Source: Solobacterium sp.
GTDB taxonomy: Bacteria; Bacillota_I; Bacilli_A; Erysipelotrichales; Erysipelotrichaceae
Assembly (NCBI GenBank): GCA_017419465.1
Contig: JAFOLE010000212.1
Span: forward strand, 1-5,004
DNA: 5,004 bases
Reading direction: 5' to 3'
The notes beneath the pieces are model-generated. The model ran no database searches and was not told the DNA's origin. It saw only the letters and a list, made by a program, of their open reading frames with translations. The translations under genes and the position numbers were made by a program. Positions 1-5,004 of the stretch are shown piece by piece. Positions within the stretch are counted from its first letter, which is position 1, and every line of letters begins with the position of its first letter.

Positions 1-64
1 CAGAGTTTCGTGGTTGTTCCGTTTTCTTTGAGTGGTTAGAATAGTAACAACCAATTAGACAAGC

Positions 65-106
65 AAATCCCAGCATCTTCCAGATAACGAGAAGATGCTG
101 GGATTT
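65..106. terminator. Strong hairpin, probable intrinsic (possibly bidirectional) terminator
   Basis: A perfect 16-bp inverted repeat (arms 65-80 and 91-106) encloses a 10-nt loop. The stem has a GC-rich core (CCCAGC/GCTGGG), and its A/T-rich outer end continues as TTTT on the plus strand; on the minus strand it gives TTTGCTTG. The shape fits a rho-independent terminator, slightly better for plus-strand transcription entering from the left of the window, but it could also stop minus-strand transcripts leaving the insertion sequence. No gene can be identified upstream within the window. Confidence 0.7.
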
Positions 107-195
107 TGAATTTATCGTGGAAGAATTTGGTAAATCATATAGGGCTGCTGAATTCCGAAAAGGATCGTGATTCATTTGCAATCCTTTAAATTGAT

Positions 196-221
196 TCTAA
201 CAGTAAACAATTCTGTTGATG
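196..221 (+). repeat. Left terminal inverted repeat (IRL)
   Basis: These 26 bases are the exact reverse complement of 1327-1352. Identity stops abruptly at both ends: outside, position 195 against 1353 already fails, and inside, the next two bases mismatch. The repeat contains its own small dyad (AACAG at 199-203 and CTGTT at 213-217, 9 bases apart), which may be part of the transposase recognition site. Confidence 0.9.
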
Positions 222-237
222 CCAAATGCGATAAATA

Positions 238-1209
238 CTAGCGATTCCGCTTGTATTGGACGTCTGTCAGCACCAAATGTCTTAAAATTCGTTCCATCTT
301 GGGCCATCGTTCTGCAGCGCCTTTCACCCGGAACAAATAGACGAACCAGTTGAGATATGACTGCAGATTCTCCATTCGCATACCGATGAATCTGTATATA
401 TACCGCTTCAGCCATGAGCACATGTTATTGATCAGCGCCATGTTCTGCAGATAGTTCTTATCTTTGGCGTTAGCTATGTACACTTCGCTGGTAAGATCCA
501 GTTTCTCAATAAGCATGTTATGCGCTTTTTCACCGTCATGGACGAGCGTTGATCCTTCAACGATATGATCCTTGAGCGCTTTATAGATTCTTGTGGCTGA
601 CGGCTTTCCATGCCCGCATATAACAGCGTATGTATTCTTATGAATATCAATAGCCACAACAATACAAATCAGATTACTGGATAGCCCTCGTTTCCGCTTG
701 AAATTATCATCGTGAAGAAGCGTGCTGTCGAACACGTATGTCTCATCAATCCAGACGCGGTCCTTCAGATACAAGTGCTCCTGATATCCATCAACGGTCG
801 CGAATACCTTCTGGCGCCACAACATCGCTGTTGGATGCGATATTCCGCATATTTCTTCTGTCATTTCCAACGGAACGTTGAATGTCATGAGCGTCAAATA
901 GATAGTCCATGTATCAAAACTCTTGTTGGCTGAATGGAAAATCGTGTTACTCAACAAAGTGTAATATTTACCGCATCCCAAACACTTGTATCGCTGTAAT
1001 CCTTCCGGGGAGAAACCGAAAGATACAGCATTGTCGGATCCGCATGCCGGGCAAGTGGGAACCCTATCGTATTTGACAGCTAATTCTTCAAAACTGGCAA
1101 CTCCGTATTTCTCTCTGTTCTTACGAACAGCAACGGCATCCTGTAGTAATCTGAAATCCTTGTCAGATAAACTGAAAACAAGGTCAGTAAACGAATTCTG
1201 TACTGACAT
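238..1209 (-). CDS. IS1595-family (ISXO2-like) transposase
   Basis: This 323-residue protein should catalyse DDE-type cut-and-join movement of the surrounding element. Domains in order: an N-terminal helical segment (about 1-48), a zinc ribbon with C53-x2-C56 and C76-x2-C79 followed by the family-typical aromatic stretch, a helix-turn-helix-like region (about 96-135), then the RNase H-like catalytic core. Acidic residues stand in VWIDETY (D155) and VHDGEKAH (D225). The third catalytic region is INNMCSWLK (N261, N262, K268), followed by a YLNWF segment typical of the family C-terminus. The ATG is supported by GGAG at 1218-1221, 8 nt upstream, and by an in-frame TAA at 1228-1230. The gene is full length without frameshift. 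It has a structured leader that can hide the ribosome binding site. Family assignment is firm; subgroup is not. Confidence 0.9.
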   Translation of the reverse strand: MSVQNSFTDLVFSLSDKDFRLLQDAVAVRKNREKYGVASFEELAVKYDRVPTCPACGSDNAVSFGFSPEGLQRYKCLGCGKYYTLLSNTIFHSANKSFDTWTIYLTLMTFNVPLEMTEEICGISHPTAMLWRQKVFATVDGYQEHLYLKDRVWIDETYVFDSTLLHDDNFKRKRGLSSNLICIVVAIDIHKNTYAVICGHGKPSATRIYKALKDHIVEGSTLVHDGEKAHNMLIEKLDLTSEVYIANAKDKNYLQNMALINNMCSWLKRYIYRFIGMRMENLQSYLNWFVYLFRVKGAAERWPKMERILRHLVLTDVQYKRNR

Positions 1210-1212
1210 AAT

Positions 1213-1300
1213 GACATCTCCGCTTACTTAAGCAACCATCCGGCCGGAGATGTCGCCAAACATTGAGCCGAATGGCTGCTTAAGTATTTCAATATTTGGC
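1213..1300 (-). promoter_or_regulatory. Structured transposase mRNA leader with two mutually exclusive folds
   Basis: Read in the transposase mRNA, the leader is C' (1300-1290), B' (1286-1267), C (1265-1255), A' (1254-1245), B (1244-1225), A (1222-1213), then AUU and the start codon. C'/C pairs over 11 bp with one G.U; B'/B over 20 bp with two G.U; A'/A over 10 bp without mismatch. A contains the GGAG ribosome binding site. C'/C plus A'/A gives two tandem hairpins with the site buried; B'/B leaves A single-stranded. Both cannot form together, because only 2 nt join B to A and these cannot reach across a 20-bp stem. The pairings are seen directly; a regulatory role is inferred. The arms could instead be protein-binding DNA dyads. 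Confidence 0.65.
1228..1263 (-). CDS. Possible leader peptide / upstream ORF (11 codons)
   Basis: An ATG at 1261-1263 opens an 11-codon frame, MFGDISGRMVA, ending at TAA 1228-1230. It lies in the same frame as the transposase, and its stop is six codons before the transposase ATG. Its codons start inside arm C and cross A' and most of B, so a ribosome on it would block the fold that buries the transposase ribosome binding site, as in translational attenuation of erm-type genes. Against it: no good Shine-Dalgarno precedes the ATG, and so short a frame can arise by chance. It could also be a relic of a longer transposase N-terminus interrupted by the stop. Confidence 0.25.
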   Translation of the reverse strand: MFGDISGRMVA

Positions 1301-1306
1301 TATCTC

Positions 1307-1312
1307 ATTATA
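1307..1312 (-). promoter_or_regulatory. Probable -10 box of the transposase promoter
   Basis: The minus strand reads TATAAT exactly. Counting seven bases downstream puts the likely transcription start at about 1300, which is the first base of arm C' of the leader. No good -35 hexamer is seen: TTGATG is only 14 bp upstream and partly lies in the right inverted repeat. A weak promoter, or one completed by flanking DNA or an activator, is plausible for a transposase. Confidence 0.5.
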
Positions 1313-1326
1313 GTTCAGATGATTAT

Positions 1327-1352
1327 CATCAACAGAATTGTTTACTGTTAGA
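1327..1352 (-). repeat. Right terminal inverted repeat (IRR)
   Basis: Exact reverse complement of 196-221 over 26 bases. It abuts and partly overlaps a second dyad at 1318-1330 (GATGA, TTA, TCATC) that sits between the repeat and the transposase -10 box, in the place where a transposase or repressor could act on the promoter. The left end has no counterpart of that extra dyad. Confidence 0.9.
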
Positions 1353-1517
1353 TTTTTGTTTTTCAAACCTTTACACCGGAAAACGGTTGGTTTTACCAGC
1401 TGCTGTGATCCGCAGTGCTTCTTCTGCCGCATGCAGGCAGATCAGAGAACCTTGCGGTGAACACCCTGCTCCGGCACAATTGCCGGTACAGTTTTACACT
1501 TGCCGGTGTCCTGCTTA
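1353..1517. other. Non-coding spacer between the insertion sequence and the oxidoreductase gene
   Basis: No convincing gene is present in this spacer. It starts with a T-rich run next to the inverted repeat, then becomes GC-rich. It holds a small hairpin (CCGGCA at 1471-1476, TGCCGG at 1481-1486, loop CAAT) downstream of the oxidoreductase stop. The hairpin lacks a U-run on the minus strand, so it is not a standard terminator. The oxidoreductase gene ends in tandem stops (TGA then TAA). Confidence 0.5.
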
Positions 1518-2486
1518 TCAGCAGTTTCCTTCCCAGTCTGCATACAGATCCTCACAGAACTGAATGTAGCGGATCGTTCCCTCCAGCGGATTCACCGGAC
1601 TCTCCAGTTGTCCTTTGCGGATGCATTCATTGTAATGACGAAGCTCATACTGGAATTCATATTCGCATGGGAAGGTCTGTTTCACCGTGCAGATCCCGTC
1701 CTCAAAAATCATTGCCGTATCCGCCTTCCAGTAATCGGGAATCTCGATCCGGCCGTTGTCCAGGTAGATCCGCAGTCCGTTGTCAAACAGGATGTTCGTG
1801 GATACACCGAGTGAGGCGAGCGCATTGTTTTCAAGCCGGACAGAAAGGCTCACCTGTTCCTCCACCCCGCTCTCCCCGTAGGAAGCGGTTCCCGTGCACG
1901 ATTGGATTCTGCCGCCGAAGTATTCCGCCATGCGGAAGAAGTATGCTTCATTGCCGTACAGCACCCCTCCCCCGGTTTCCTTCTGCCGGTTCCAGCCAGC
2001 GATGTACGATCCTCCGGTATAGGACTGATGAAACTCCATATAACGGATCGCGCCGAGGTTCCGCTGTTCGACCTGATCTTTTACAAACGCATAAACCGGA
2101 AGAAACGGCGTCTTAACGGCTTCCGTCAGAAACAGCCCCTGCTTCTCTGCAAGTGCAGACAGTTCCTTTGCTTCTGCGGCATGCAGAACAAACGGTTTTT
2201 CCATGATCACATGCTTGCCGGCAAGAAGCGCATCCTTTGCATAGGAATAATGCAGGCTGTTGATGACTGGTATATACACCGCATCCACATCCGGATCTTT
2301 AAGCAGATCCTGATAGTCCCCGTAACTCCGTTCTATTCCGAGTTCTTCTGCTGCTCTCTCCGCTTTCTCCTTTGCTCGTGAGGCGACCGCAATAACTGTT
2401 CCGTTTCCTGCTGCTTCCATTCCCTTCGCGAAACGCTTCAGCACAGAAGCAGTCGATAATACACCGTATCGGACGTTTTGTTTCAT
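1518..2486 (-). CDS. Gfo/Idh/MocA-family NAD(P)-dependent oxidoreductase
   Basis: This 322-residue cytoplasmic protein has the family layout. An N-terminal Rossmann fold opens with YGVLSTA (about residues 7-13), a glycine-poor version of GxGxxA often seen in the dihydrodiol-dehydrogenase-like branch. VASR (34-37) ends the second strand, and the EKP motif is at 96-98 (K97 is the expected catalytic or cofactor lysine). The C-terminal sheet domain follows from about residue 125. Where most members have GGG-x3-D-x-G-x-Y, this one reads GGGVLYGNEAY (172-182), so the usual aspartate is glycine. Length is normal for the family. The ATG is supported by GGAGGA at 2491-2496, 4 nt upstream. The substrate, probably a sugar, polyol or diol, cannot be told. 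It appears to be transcribed alone, with no linked sugar genes in view. Confidence 0.88.
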   Translation of the reverse strand: MKQNVRYGVLSTASVLKRFAKGMEAAGNGTVIAVASRAKEKAERAAEELGIERSYGDYQDLLKDPDVDAVYIPVINSLHYSYAKDALLAGKHVIMEKPFVLHAAEAKELSALAEKQGLFLTEAVKTPFLPVYAFVKDQVEQRNLGAIRYMEFHQSYTGGSYIAGWNRQKETGGGVLYGNEAYFFRMAEYFGGRIQSCTGTASYGESGVEEQVSLSVRLENNALASLGVSTNILFDNGLRIYLDNGRIEIPDYWKADTAMIFEDGICTVKQTFPCEYEFQYELRHYNECIRKGQLESPVNPLEGTIRYIQFCEDLYADWEGNC

Positions 2487-2655
2487 AGTTTCCTCCGCTC
2501 CGTTTCTGACAATATCTGTATTTACTATATCCGAACTGCCTGTCTTACTTCCGTTACGATGCTTTATATTATTCCTATTTATTCAACTGCCGGGACCGGA
2601 AGGACAGCCGGAAACAGCACAAAATCTGTTATGTTATAAGCATCGGAGATCATTT
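2487..2655. other. Divergent intergenic region
   Basis: This spacer separates the oxidoreductase (leftward) from the zinc-ribbon gene (rightward) and must hold both start regions. Visible are GGAGGA for the oxidoreductase (2491-2496, minus) and GGAG for the zinc-ribbon gene (2645-2648, plus). An extended -10-like TGTTATAAG lies at 2632-2640 on the plus strand, but it would start transcription at about 2647, inside that ribosome binding site, so it is doubtful. The stretch 2562-2586 is AT-rich on both strands. No -35/-10 pair of good spacing was found by eye, and no clear operator dyad. Confidence 0.4.
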
Positions 2656-2838
2656 ATGAAATACTGCACGAACTGCGGCGCAAAACTGCCGGAAGAAGGA
2701 TTATACTGTCCGGAATGCGGAAAGCGTATTATCGACCGGATCGAAGTAAAAGAAGATGGCAAAGGCGGCCTCGTCTTTGACGTGCCGGAAGGCACTACGG
2801 TCACCATTCACGGTCCGGATGATCCGGCGTCCGCATAA
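2656..2838 (+). CDS. Small zinc-ribbon protein
   Basis: This 60-residue protein begins with a compact four-cysteine zinc ribbon: C4-x2-C7 and C18-x2-C21, each pair followed by glycine (CTNCGAKL, CPECGKRI). This matches the short zinc-ribbon module found at the N-terminus of many bacterial membrane or signalling proteins. Here it stands almost alone. The rest (22-60) is hydrophilic and probably beta-rich, with GGLVFDVPEGTTVTIHG and an acidic Pro-rich tail, and no membrane segment. The ATG has GGAG 7 nt upstream. The gene converges on the next one with a 35-bp gap. Function is unknown; binding zinc is a safe inference, while a partner protein or nucleic acid is only possible. It may be a cut-down version of a longer zinc-ribbon protein. 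Confidence 0.8.
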   Translation: MKYCTNCGAKLPEEGLYCPECGKRIIDRIEVKEDGKGGLVFDVPEGTTVTIHGPDDPASA

Positions 2839-2873
2839 CAGCCACTTCACTATTCAGACAAAAACAGAATCAT

Positions 2874-3062
2874 TTACAGAAGTCCGTATTTTTTGTACAT
2901 CGCAAGAACCTGCGTATACATGAGACGGTTTCCAAGATACTGCCGATATGTCGCTGTCTTTTCTTTCCGCTGCCGTCTCAGATCCTCCATGATTTTCTGT
3001 TCCTCATCCGCTTTTTTCACGATGTCCTCAAGCATCGCCTCAAATGCCTGCAGCCGTTCCAT
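2874..3062 (-). CDS. Small conserved-type helical protein of unknown function
   Basis: This 62-residue protein is highly charged and almost wholly helical by eye. The first 35 residues (MERLQAFEAMLEDIVKKADE onward) look like an amphipathic or coiled-coil helix rich in Glu, Lys and Arg. A TYRQYLGNRLMYTQVLAMYKKYGLL tail follows in segments resembling, from memory, small hypothetical proteins widespread in Bacillota that end in a similar TYRQ...YGL pattern. No signal peptide, cysteine or catalytic motif is seen. The start is well supported by GGAGGA at 3069-3074, 6 nt before the ATG. It lies about 60 bp beyond the ilvE terminator, so it either has its own promoter or depends on read-through. Function is not known. 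Confidence 0.72.
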   Translation of the reverse strand: MERLQAFEAMLEDIVKKADEEQKIMEDLRRQRKEKTATYRQYLGNRLMYTQVLAMYKKYGLL

Positions 3063-3125
3063 ACATATTCCTCCGCATTTCTGTTTTCATCATTGCATTT
3101 CAACGCATAGATTTCCATATGCCGT

Positions 3126-3166
3126 AAAAAAAGGAACTGCTGCAGATCCCTGCTTCAGTTCCTTTT
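3126..3166 (-). terminator. Intrinsic terminator of the ilvD-ilvE operon
   Basis: On the minus strand, 15 bases after the ilvE stop, an 11-bp stem (arms 3156-3166 and 3129-3139, core GGAACTG/CAGTTCC) encloses a 16-nt segment that can itself pair GCAG with CTGC around a GGAT loop. The hairpin is followed by seven T residues (3132 down to 3126), four of which can also close the stem. This is a typical rho-independent terminator and marks the operon end. Confidence 0.9.
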
Positions 3167-3181
3167 CCGTTGTTATGTGTT

Positions 3182-4267
3182 TCAGCCCTGGCAGACCGGT
3201 GTGATCCAGCCTTTGGTATCCTCGATCTTACCCCATTGAATACCGGTCATGGTATCGTACAGTTTCTGGGTGAGCGGGCCGATCTTTCCGTCGCCGATCA
3301 TGACGACATCCTTTTCGAACTTCAGTTCCTTGACCGGGCTGACGACAGCTGCGGTTCCGGAGCCGAACACTTCTTCCAGTTTGCCTTCATGGCCTGCTTT
3401 CATGACATCCGCGATCGCAAGCTTGTCTTCGATGACCTCATAGCCCCAGTCTTTGCAGAGCTCGATGATACTGCGTCTTGTGACACCCGGAAGCACGGTG
3501 CCGGTGCACGGAGCAGTGTAGATCTTTCCGTCAATCTTGAAGAAGATGTTCATCGAACCGACTTCCTCAACATACTTGTGCTCTACTCCGTCAAGCCCCA
3601 GAACCTGAGAGTAGCCGAGCGCTTCGGCAATCTCTGCGGATTTGATGGATGCCGCGTAGTTTCCGCCGCACTTCGCAAATCCGGTGAGACCCGGCGCTGC
3701 ACGGATGTATTCATCCTCGACGTAGATGCGCACCGGCGCAAGACCGGTTGCGTAATACGCGCCGGACGGCGAGAGGATGATGCAGAAGGTGTACTTCGTG
3801 CTGGCATGAACGCCGAGCTGCGGCATGGTCGCAAAGGTGAACGGACGAATATAGAGCGTCGCGCCTTCGGTATGCGGAACCCAGTCCTTGTCGACTTCGA
3901 CCAGAGCTTTTACAGCCTGTACAAAATCTTCCTCATTGATCTGCGGAATGCACAGACGGTCGCAGCTGTCCTGATATCTTCTTGCATTGCATTCCGGACG
4001 GAACAGCTGAATCTTGTTGTCTGCTGTCCGGTATGCCTTCAGACCTTCAAATACTTCCTGGGCATAGTGCAGAACCGAACAGGAAGGATCCAGTGTAAAC
4101 GGATGATACGGTTCGATTCTCGCATCATGCCATCCGGTTCCGCCATAGTCCTTGTCATATTCCATGACAAACATGTGATCCGTAAAAATCTTTCCGAACC
4201 CGAGCTTGGTTTCATCCTTGGGTTTCTCTTTCAGCGTTTCCGCCAATGTGACTTTGATATTCAGCAT
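3182..4267 (-). CDS. ilvE: Branched-chain amino acid aminotransferase
   Basis: The enzyme transfers the amino group from glutamate to the keto acids of valine, isoleucine and leucine, the last step of their synthesis (and reversibly the first step of breakdown). It is a cytoplasmic fold-type IV PLP enzyme. The 361-residue length and the opening region up to HYAQEVFEGLKAY (67-79) match the longer, eukaryote-like BCAT group rather than the shorter E. coli-type IlvE. The PLP Schiff-base lysine is K199 in GFAKCGGNYAAS. The class-IV aminotransferase signature runs from E235 (EVGSMNIFF) to R264, and GSGTAAVVSP (302-311) should hold the cofactor phosphate. YIRPF (139-143) is also conserved. The ATG follows an AGGGGGAG-like site, 6-7 nt upstream. 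The start is 19 bp behind the ilvD stop, so the two are co-transcribed, and a terminator follows. Confidence 0.95.
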   Translation of the reverse strand: MLNIKVTLAETLKEKPKDETKLGFGKIFTDHMFVMEYDKDYGGTGWHDARIEPYHPFTLDPSCSVLHYAQEVFEGLKAYRTADNKIQLFRPECNARRYQDSCDRLCIPQINEEDFVQAVKALVEVDKDWVPHTEGATLYIRPFTFATMPQLGVHASTKYTFCIILSPSGAYYATGLAPVRIYVEDEYIRAAPGLTGFAKCGGNYAASIKSAEIAEALGYSQVLGLDGVEHKYVEEVGSMNIFFKIDGKIYTAPCTGTVLPGVTRRSIIELCKDWGYEVIEDKLAIADVMKAGHEGKLEEVFGSGTAAVVSPVKELKFEKDVVMIGDGKIGPLTQKLYDTMTGIQWGKIEDTKGWITPVCQG

Positions 4268-4286
4268 TGTCTGCTCCCCCTCACTG

Positions 4287-5004
4287 TTATTTCATGACAG
4301 CGCCGTGATTTGCGCCGTCCACGAGGCGCGCATAGCGTCCGAGCCAGCCGTCCTTGATATTCGGTTCCGGCTTCACATAGGCAGCTTTGCGCTCCGCAAG
4401 CACTTCTTCTGTGACTTTTACGTTGATCGATGCGTTCGGAATATCGATCTCGATCAGATCACCTTCCTCAACAAGTCCGATCGGACCGTCCGCACAGGCT
4501 TCCGGACATACATGTCCGATTGCCGCGCCGCGGCTTGCGCCGGAGAAGCGTCCGTCGGTAACAAGCGCTACCGTCGTATCGAGTTTCATTCCTGCAAGCG
4601 CGGATGTCGGATTGAGCATTTCACGCATGCCCGGTCCGCCCATCGGGCCTTCATAGCGGATGACCACAACGTCACCCGGCTTGATCTCGCCTTCGTAGAT
4701 TGCCTTGATCGCATCATCCTCGCTGTTGAAGACACGCGCAGGTCCGGTATGCTTCAGCATCTCGGGTGCTACCGCGCTGCGTTTTACAACACAGCCGTCC
4801 GGAGCGATGTTTCCGAAAAGGATCTGCAGTCCGCCGGTCTCGCTGTACGGATTTTCGATCGGGCGGATCGCCTTCTCATTGAGATTCTTCGCGCCTTTGA
4901 TGTTTTCACCTACTGTCTTTCCCGTTACGGTCAGGCAGTCTAGGTTCAGAAGATCCTTCTTCGCAAGTTCCGCCTGTTCTGCTGCGATTCCGCCTGCCGC
5001 ATAG
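4287..5004 (-). CDS. ilvD: Dihydroxy-acid dehydratase, C-terminal part (cut by window end)
   Basis: IlvD dehydrates 2,3-dihydroxy-isovalerate and 2,3-dihydroxy-3-methylvalerate to the 2-keto acids that IlvE then aminates; it is a cytoplasmic iron-sulfur enzyme. Only the last 238 residues or so are in view, roughly the final two-fifths of a usual protein of about 550. The frame is open to position 5004 and enters with YAAGGIAAEQ. Family blocks seen are LLNLDCLTVTGKTVGENI, NPYSETGGLQILFGNIAPDG, GDVVVIRYEGPMGGPGMRE, and the IlvD/Edd signature ALVTDGRFSGAS (4533-4568), whose serine is the expected catalytic base. The cysteines that bind the cluster lie in the unseen N-terminal part. The sibling enzymes Edd and sugar-acid dehydratases share this fold, but the ilvE neighbour decides for ilvD. 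Confidence 0.95.
   Translation of the reverse strand, partial: YAAGGIAAEQAELAKKDLLNLDCLTVTGKTVGENIKGAKNLNEKAIRPIENPYSETGGLQILFGNIAPDGCVVKRSAVAPEMLKHTGPARVFNSEDDAIKAIYEGEIKPGDVVVIRYEGPMGGPGMREMLNPTSALAGMKLDTTVALVTDGRFSGASRGAAIGHVCPEACADGPIGLVEEGDLIEIDIPNASINVKVTEEVLAERKAAYVKPEPNIKDGWLGRYARLVDGANHGAVMK

Larger units (their letters stand above)
196..1352 (-). mobile_element. Apparently complete IS1595-family-like insertion sequence
   Basis: Perfect 26-bp inverted repeats at 196-221 and 1327-1352 bound a 1157-bp unit that carries a single uninterrupted transposase gene on the minus strand. The transposase stop lies only 16 bp from the left repeat, while the 5' side keeps a long leader of about 117 bp between the right repeat and the start codon. 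Intact gene and identical ends suggest a recently active copy. IS1595-type elements normally make 8-bp target duplications, but the bases abutting the repeats (aaattgat on the left, tttttgtt on the right) are not duplicates. The family assignment rests on the transposase domain order; the exact subgroup cannot be named from sequence alone. Confidence 0.85.

Noticed and set aside
1..39. An open frame from the window edge ending at TAG 37-39 (QSFVVVPFSLSG), possibly the end of a plus-strand gene stopped by the hairpin at 65-106.
   Set aside because: Only 12 codons, and another plus frame is also open to 42-44; nothing identifies a protein.
11..53. Inverted repeat TGGTTGTT (11-18) and AACAACCA (46-53).
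   Set aside because: Eight bases with a 27-nt loop in low-complexity sequence; expected by chance.
159..187. Inverted repeat AAAGGAT / ATCCTTT just outside the left end of the insertion sequence.
   Set aside because: Seven AT-rich pairs with a 15-nt loop and no matching feature on the other flank.
1213..1286. A full H-type pseudoknot using A'/A and B'/B together.
   Set aside because: Only 2 nt link B to A and would have to span a 20-bp stem, so the two helices are better read as alternatives.
1415..2116. A 233-residue plus-strand open frame opposite the oxidoreductase.
   Set aside because: Starts at GTG without a ribosome binding site, is Arg/Ser/Pro-rich low-complexity, and lies antisense to a well-recognised gene.
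2815..2827. Hairpin CCGGA-TGA-TCCGG at the end of the zinc-ribbon gene as a terminator.
   Set aside because: Lies inside the coding sequence, has a 5-bp stem and no U-run on either strand.
3170..4297. A 375-residue plus-strand open frame opposite ilvE.
   Set aside because: An antisense shadow of the ilvE codons; no recognisable domain and no start signal.
4206..4943. A 245-residue plus-strand open frame opposite ilvE and ilvD.
   Set aside because: Covers two clearly coding minus-strand genes and shows no protein family features.

Overview
The window looks like chromosomal DNA of a Gram-positive Bacillota (Firmicutes) species. The reasons are GGAGGA-type ribosome binding sites at suitable spacing, compact intergenic spaces, an intrinsic terminator with a long U-run, and protein styles typical of gut Clostridia or Erysipelotrichia. 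That placement is an inference from style; no marker gene fixes the taxon.

Layout, left to right. Positions 1-195 hold a strong hairpin resembling a rho-independent terminator (65-106) and no convincing gene. Positions 196-1352 are an apparently intact insertion sequence: perfect 26-bp terminal inverted repeats enclose one minus-strand IS1595-type (ISXO2-like) transposase gene (238-1209). The transposase has a long leader with a consensus TATAAT at 1307-1312. Positions 1353-1517 are non-coding. Then come a minus-strand Gfo/Idh/MocA-type oxidoreductase (1518-2486), a 169-bp divergent spacer, a plus-strand 60-residue zinc-ribbon protein (2656-2838), and a convergent minus-strand 62-residue helical small protein (2874-3062). 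The right part is a minus-strand branched-chain amino acid operon: the C-terminal part of ilvD (cut by the window end), ilvE 19 bp behind it, and a clear terminator (3126-3166).

How the genes work together. IlvD makes the branched 2-keto acids and IlvE transaminates them to valine, isoleucine and leucine, so these two form a real functional unit. The oxidoreductase and the two small proteins have no evident pathway link to it or to each other. The insertion sequence is a separate mobile unit, and the flanks look different on its two sides.

The most interesting signal is the transposase leader (1213-1300). It contains three interleaved inverted repeats (order in the mRNA: C', B', C, A', B, A) that cannot all pair at once. 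In one fold (C'/C plus A'/A) the transposase Shine-Dalgarno is buried; in the other (B'/B, 20 bp) it is free. All three imperfect positions become G.U pairs in the transposase-sense RNA and would be A.C mismatches on the other strand. A short reading frame (11 codons) runs through the switching segments. This looks like an RNA switch controlling transposase translation; it is a hypothesis from base pairing alone.
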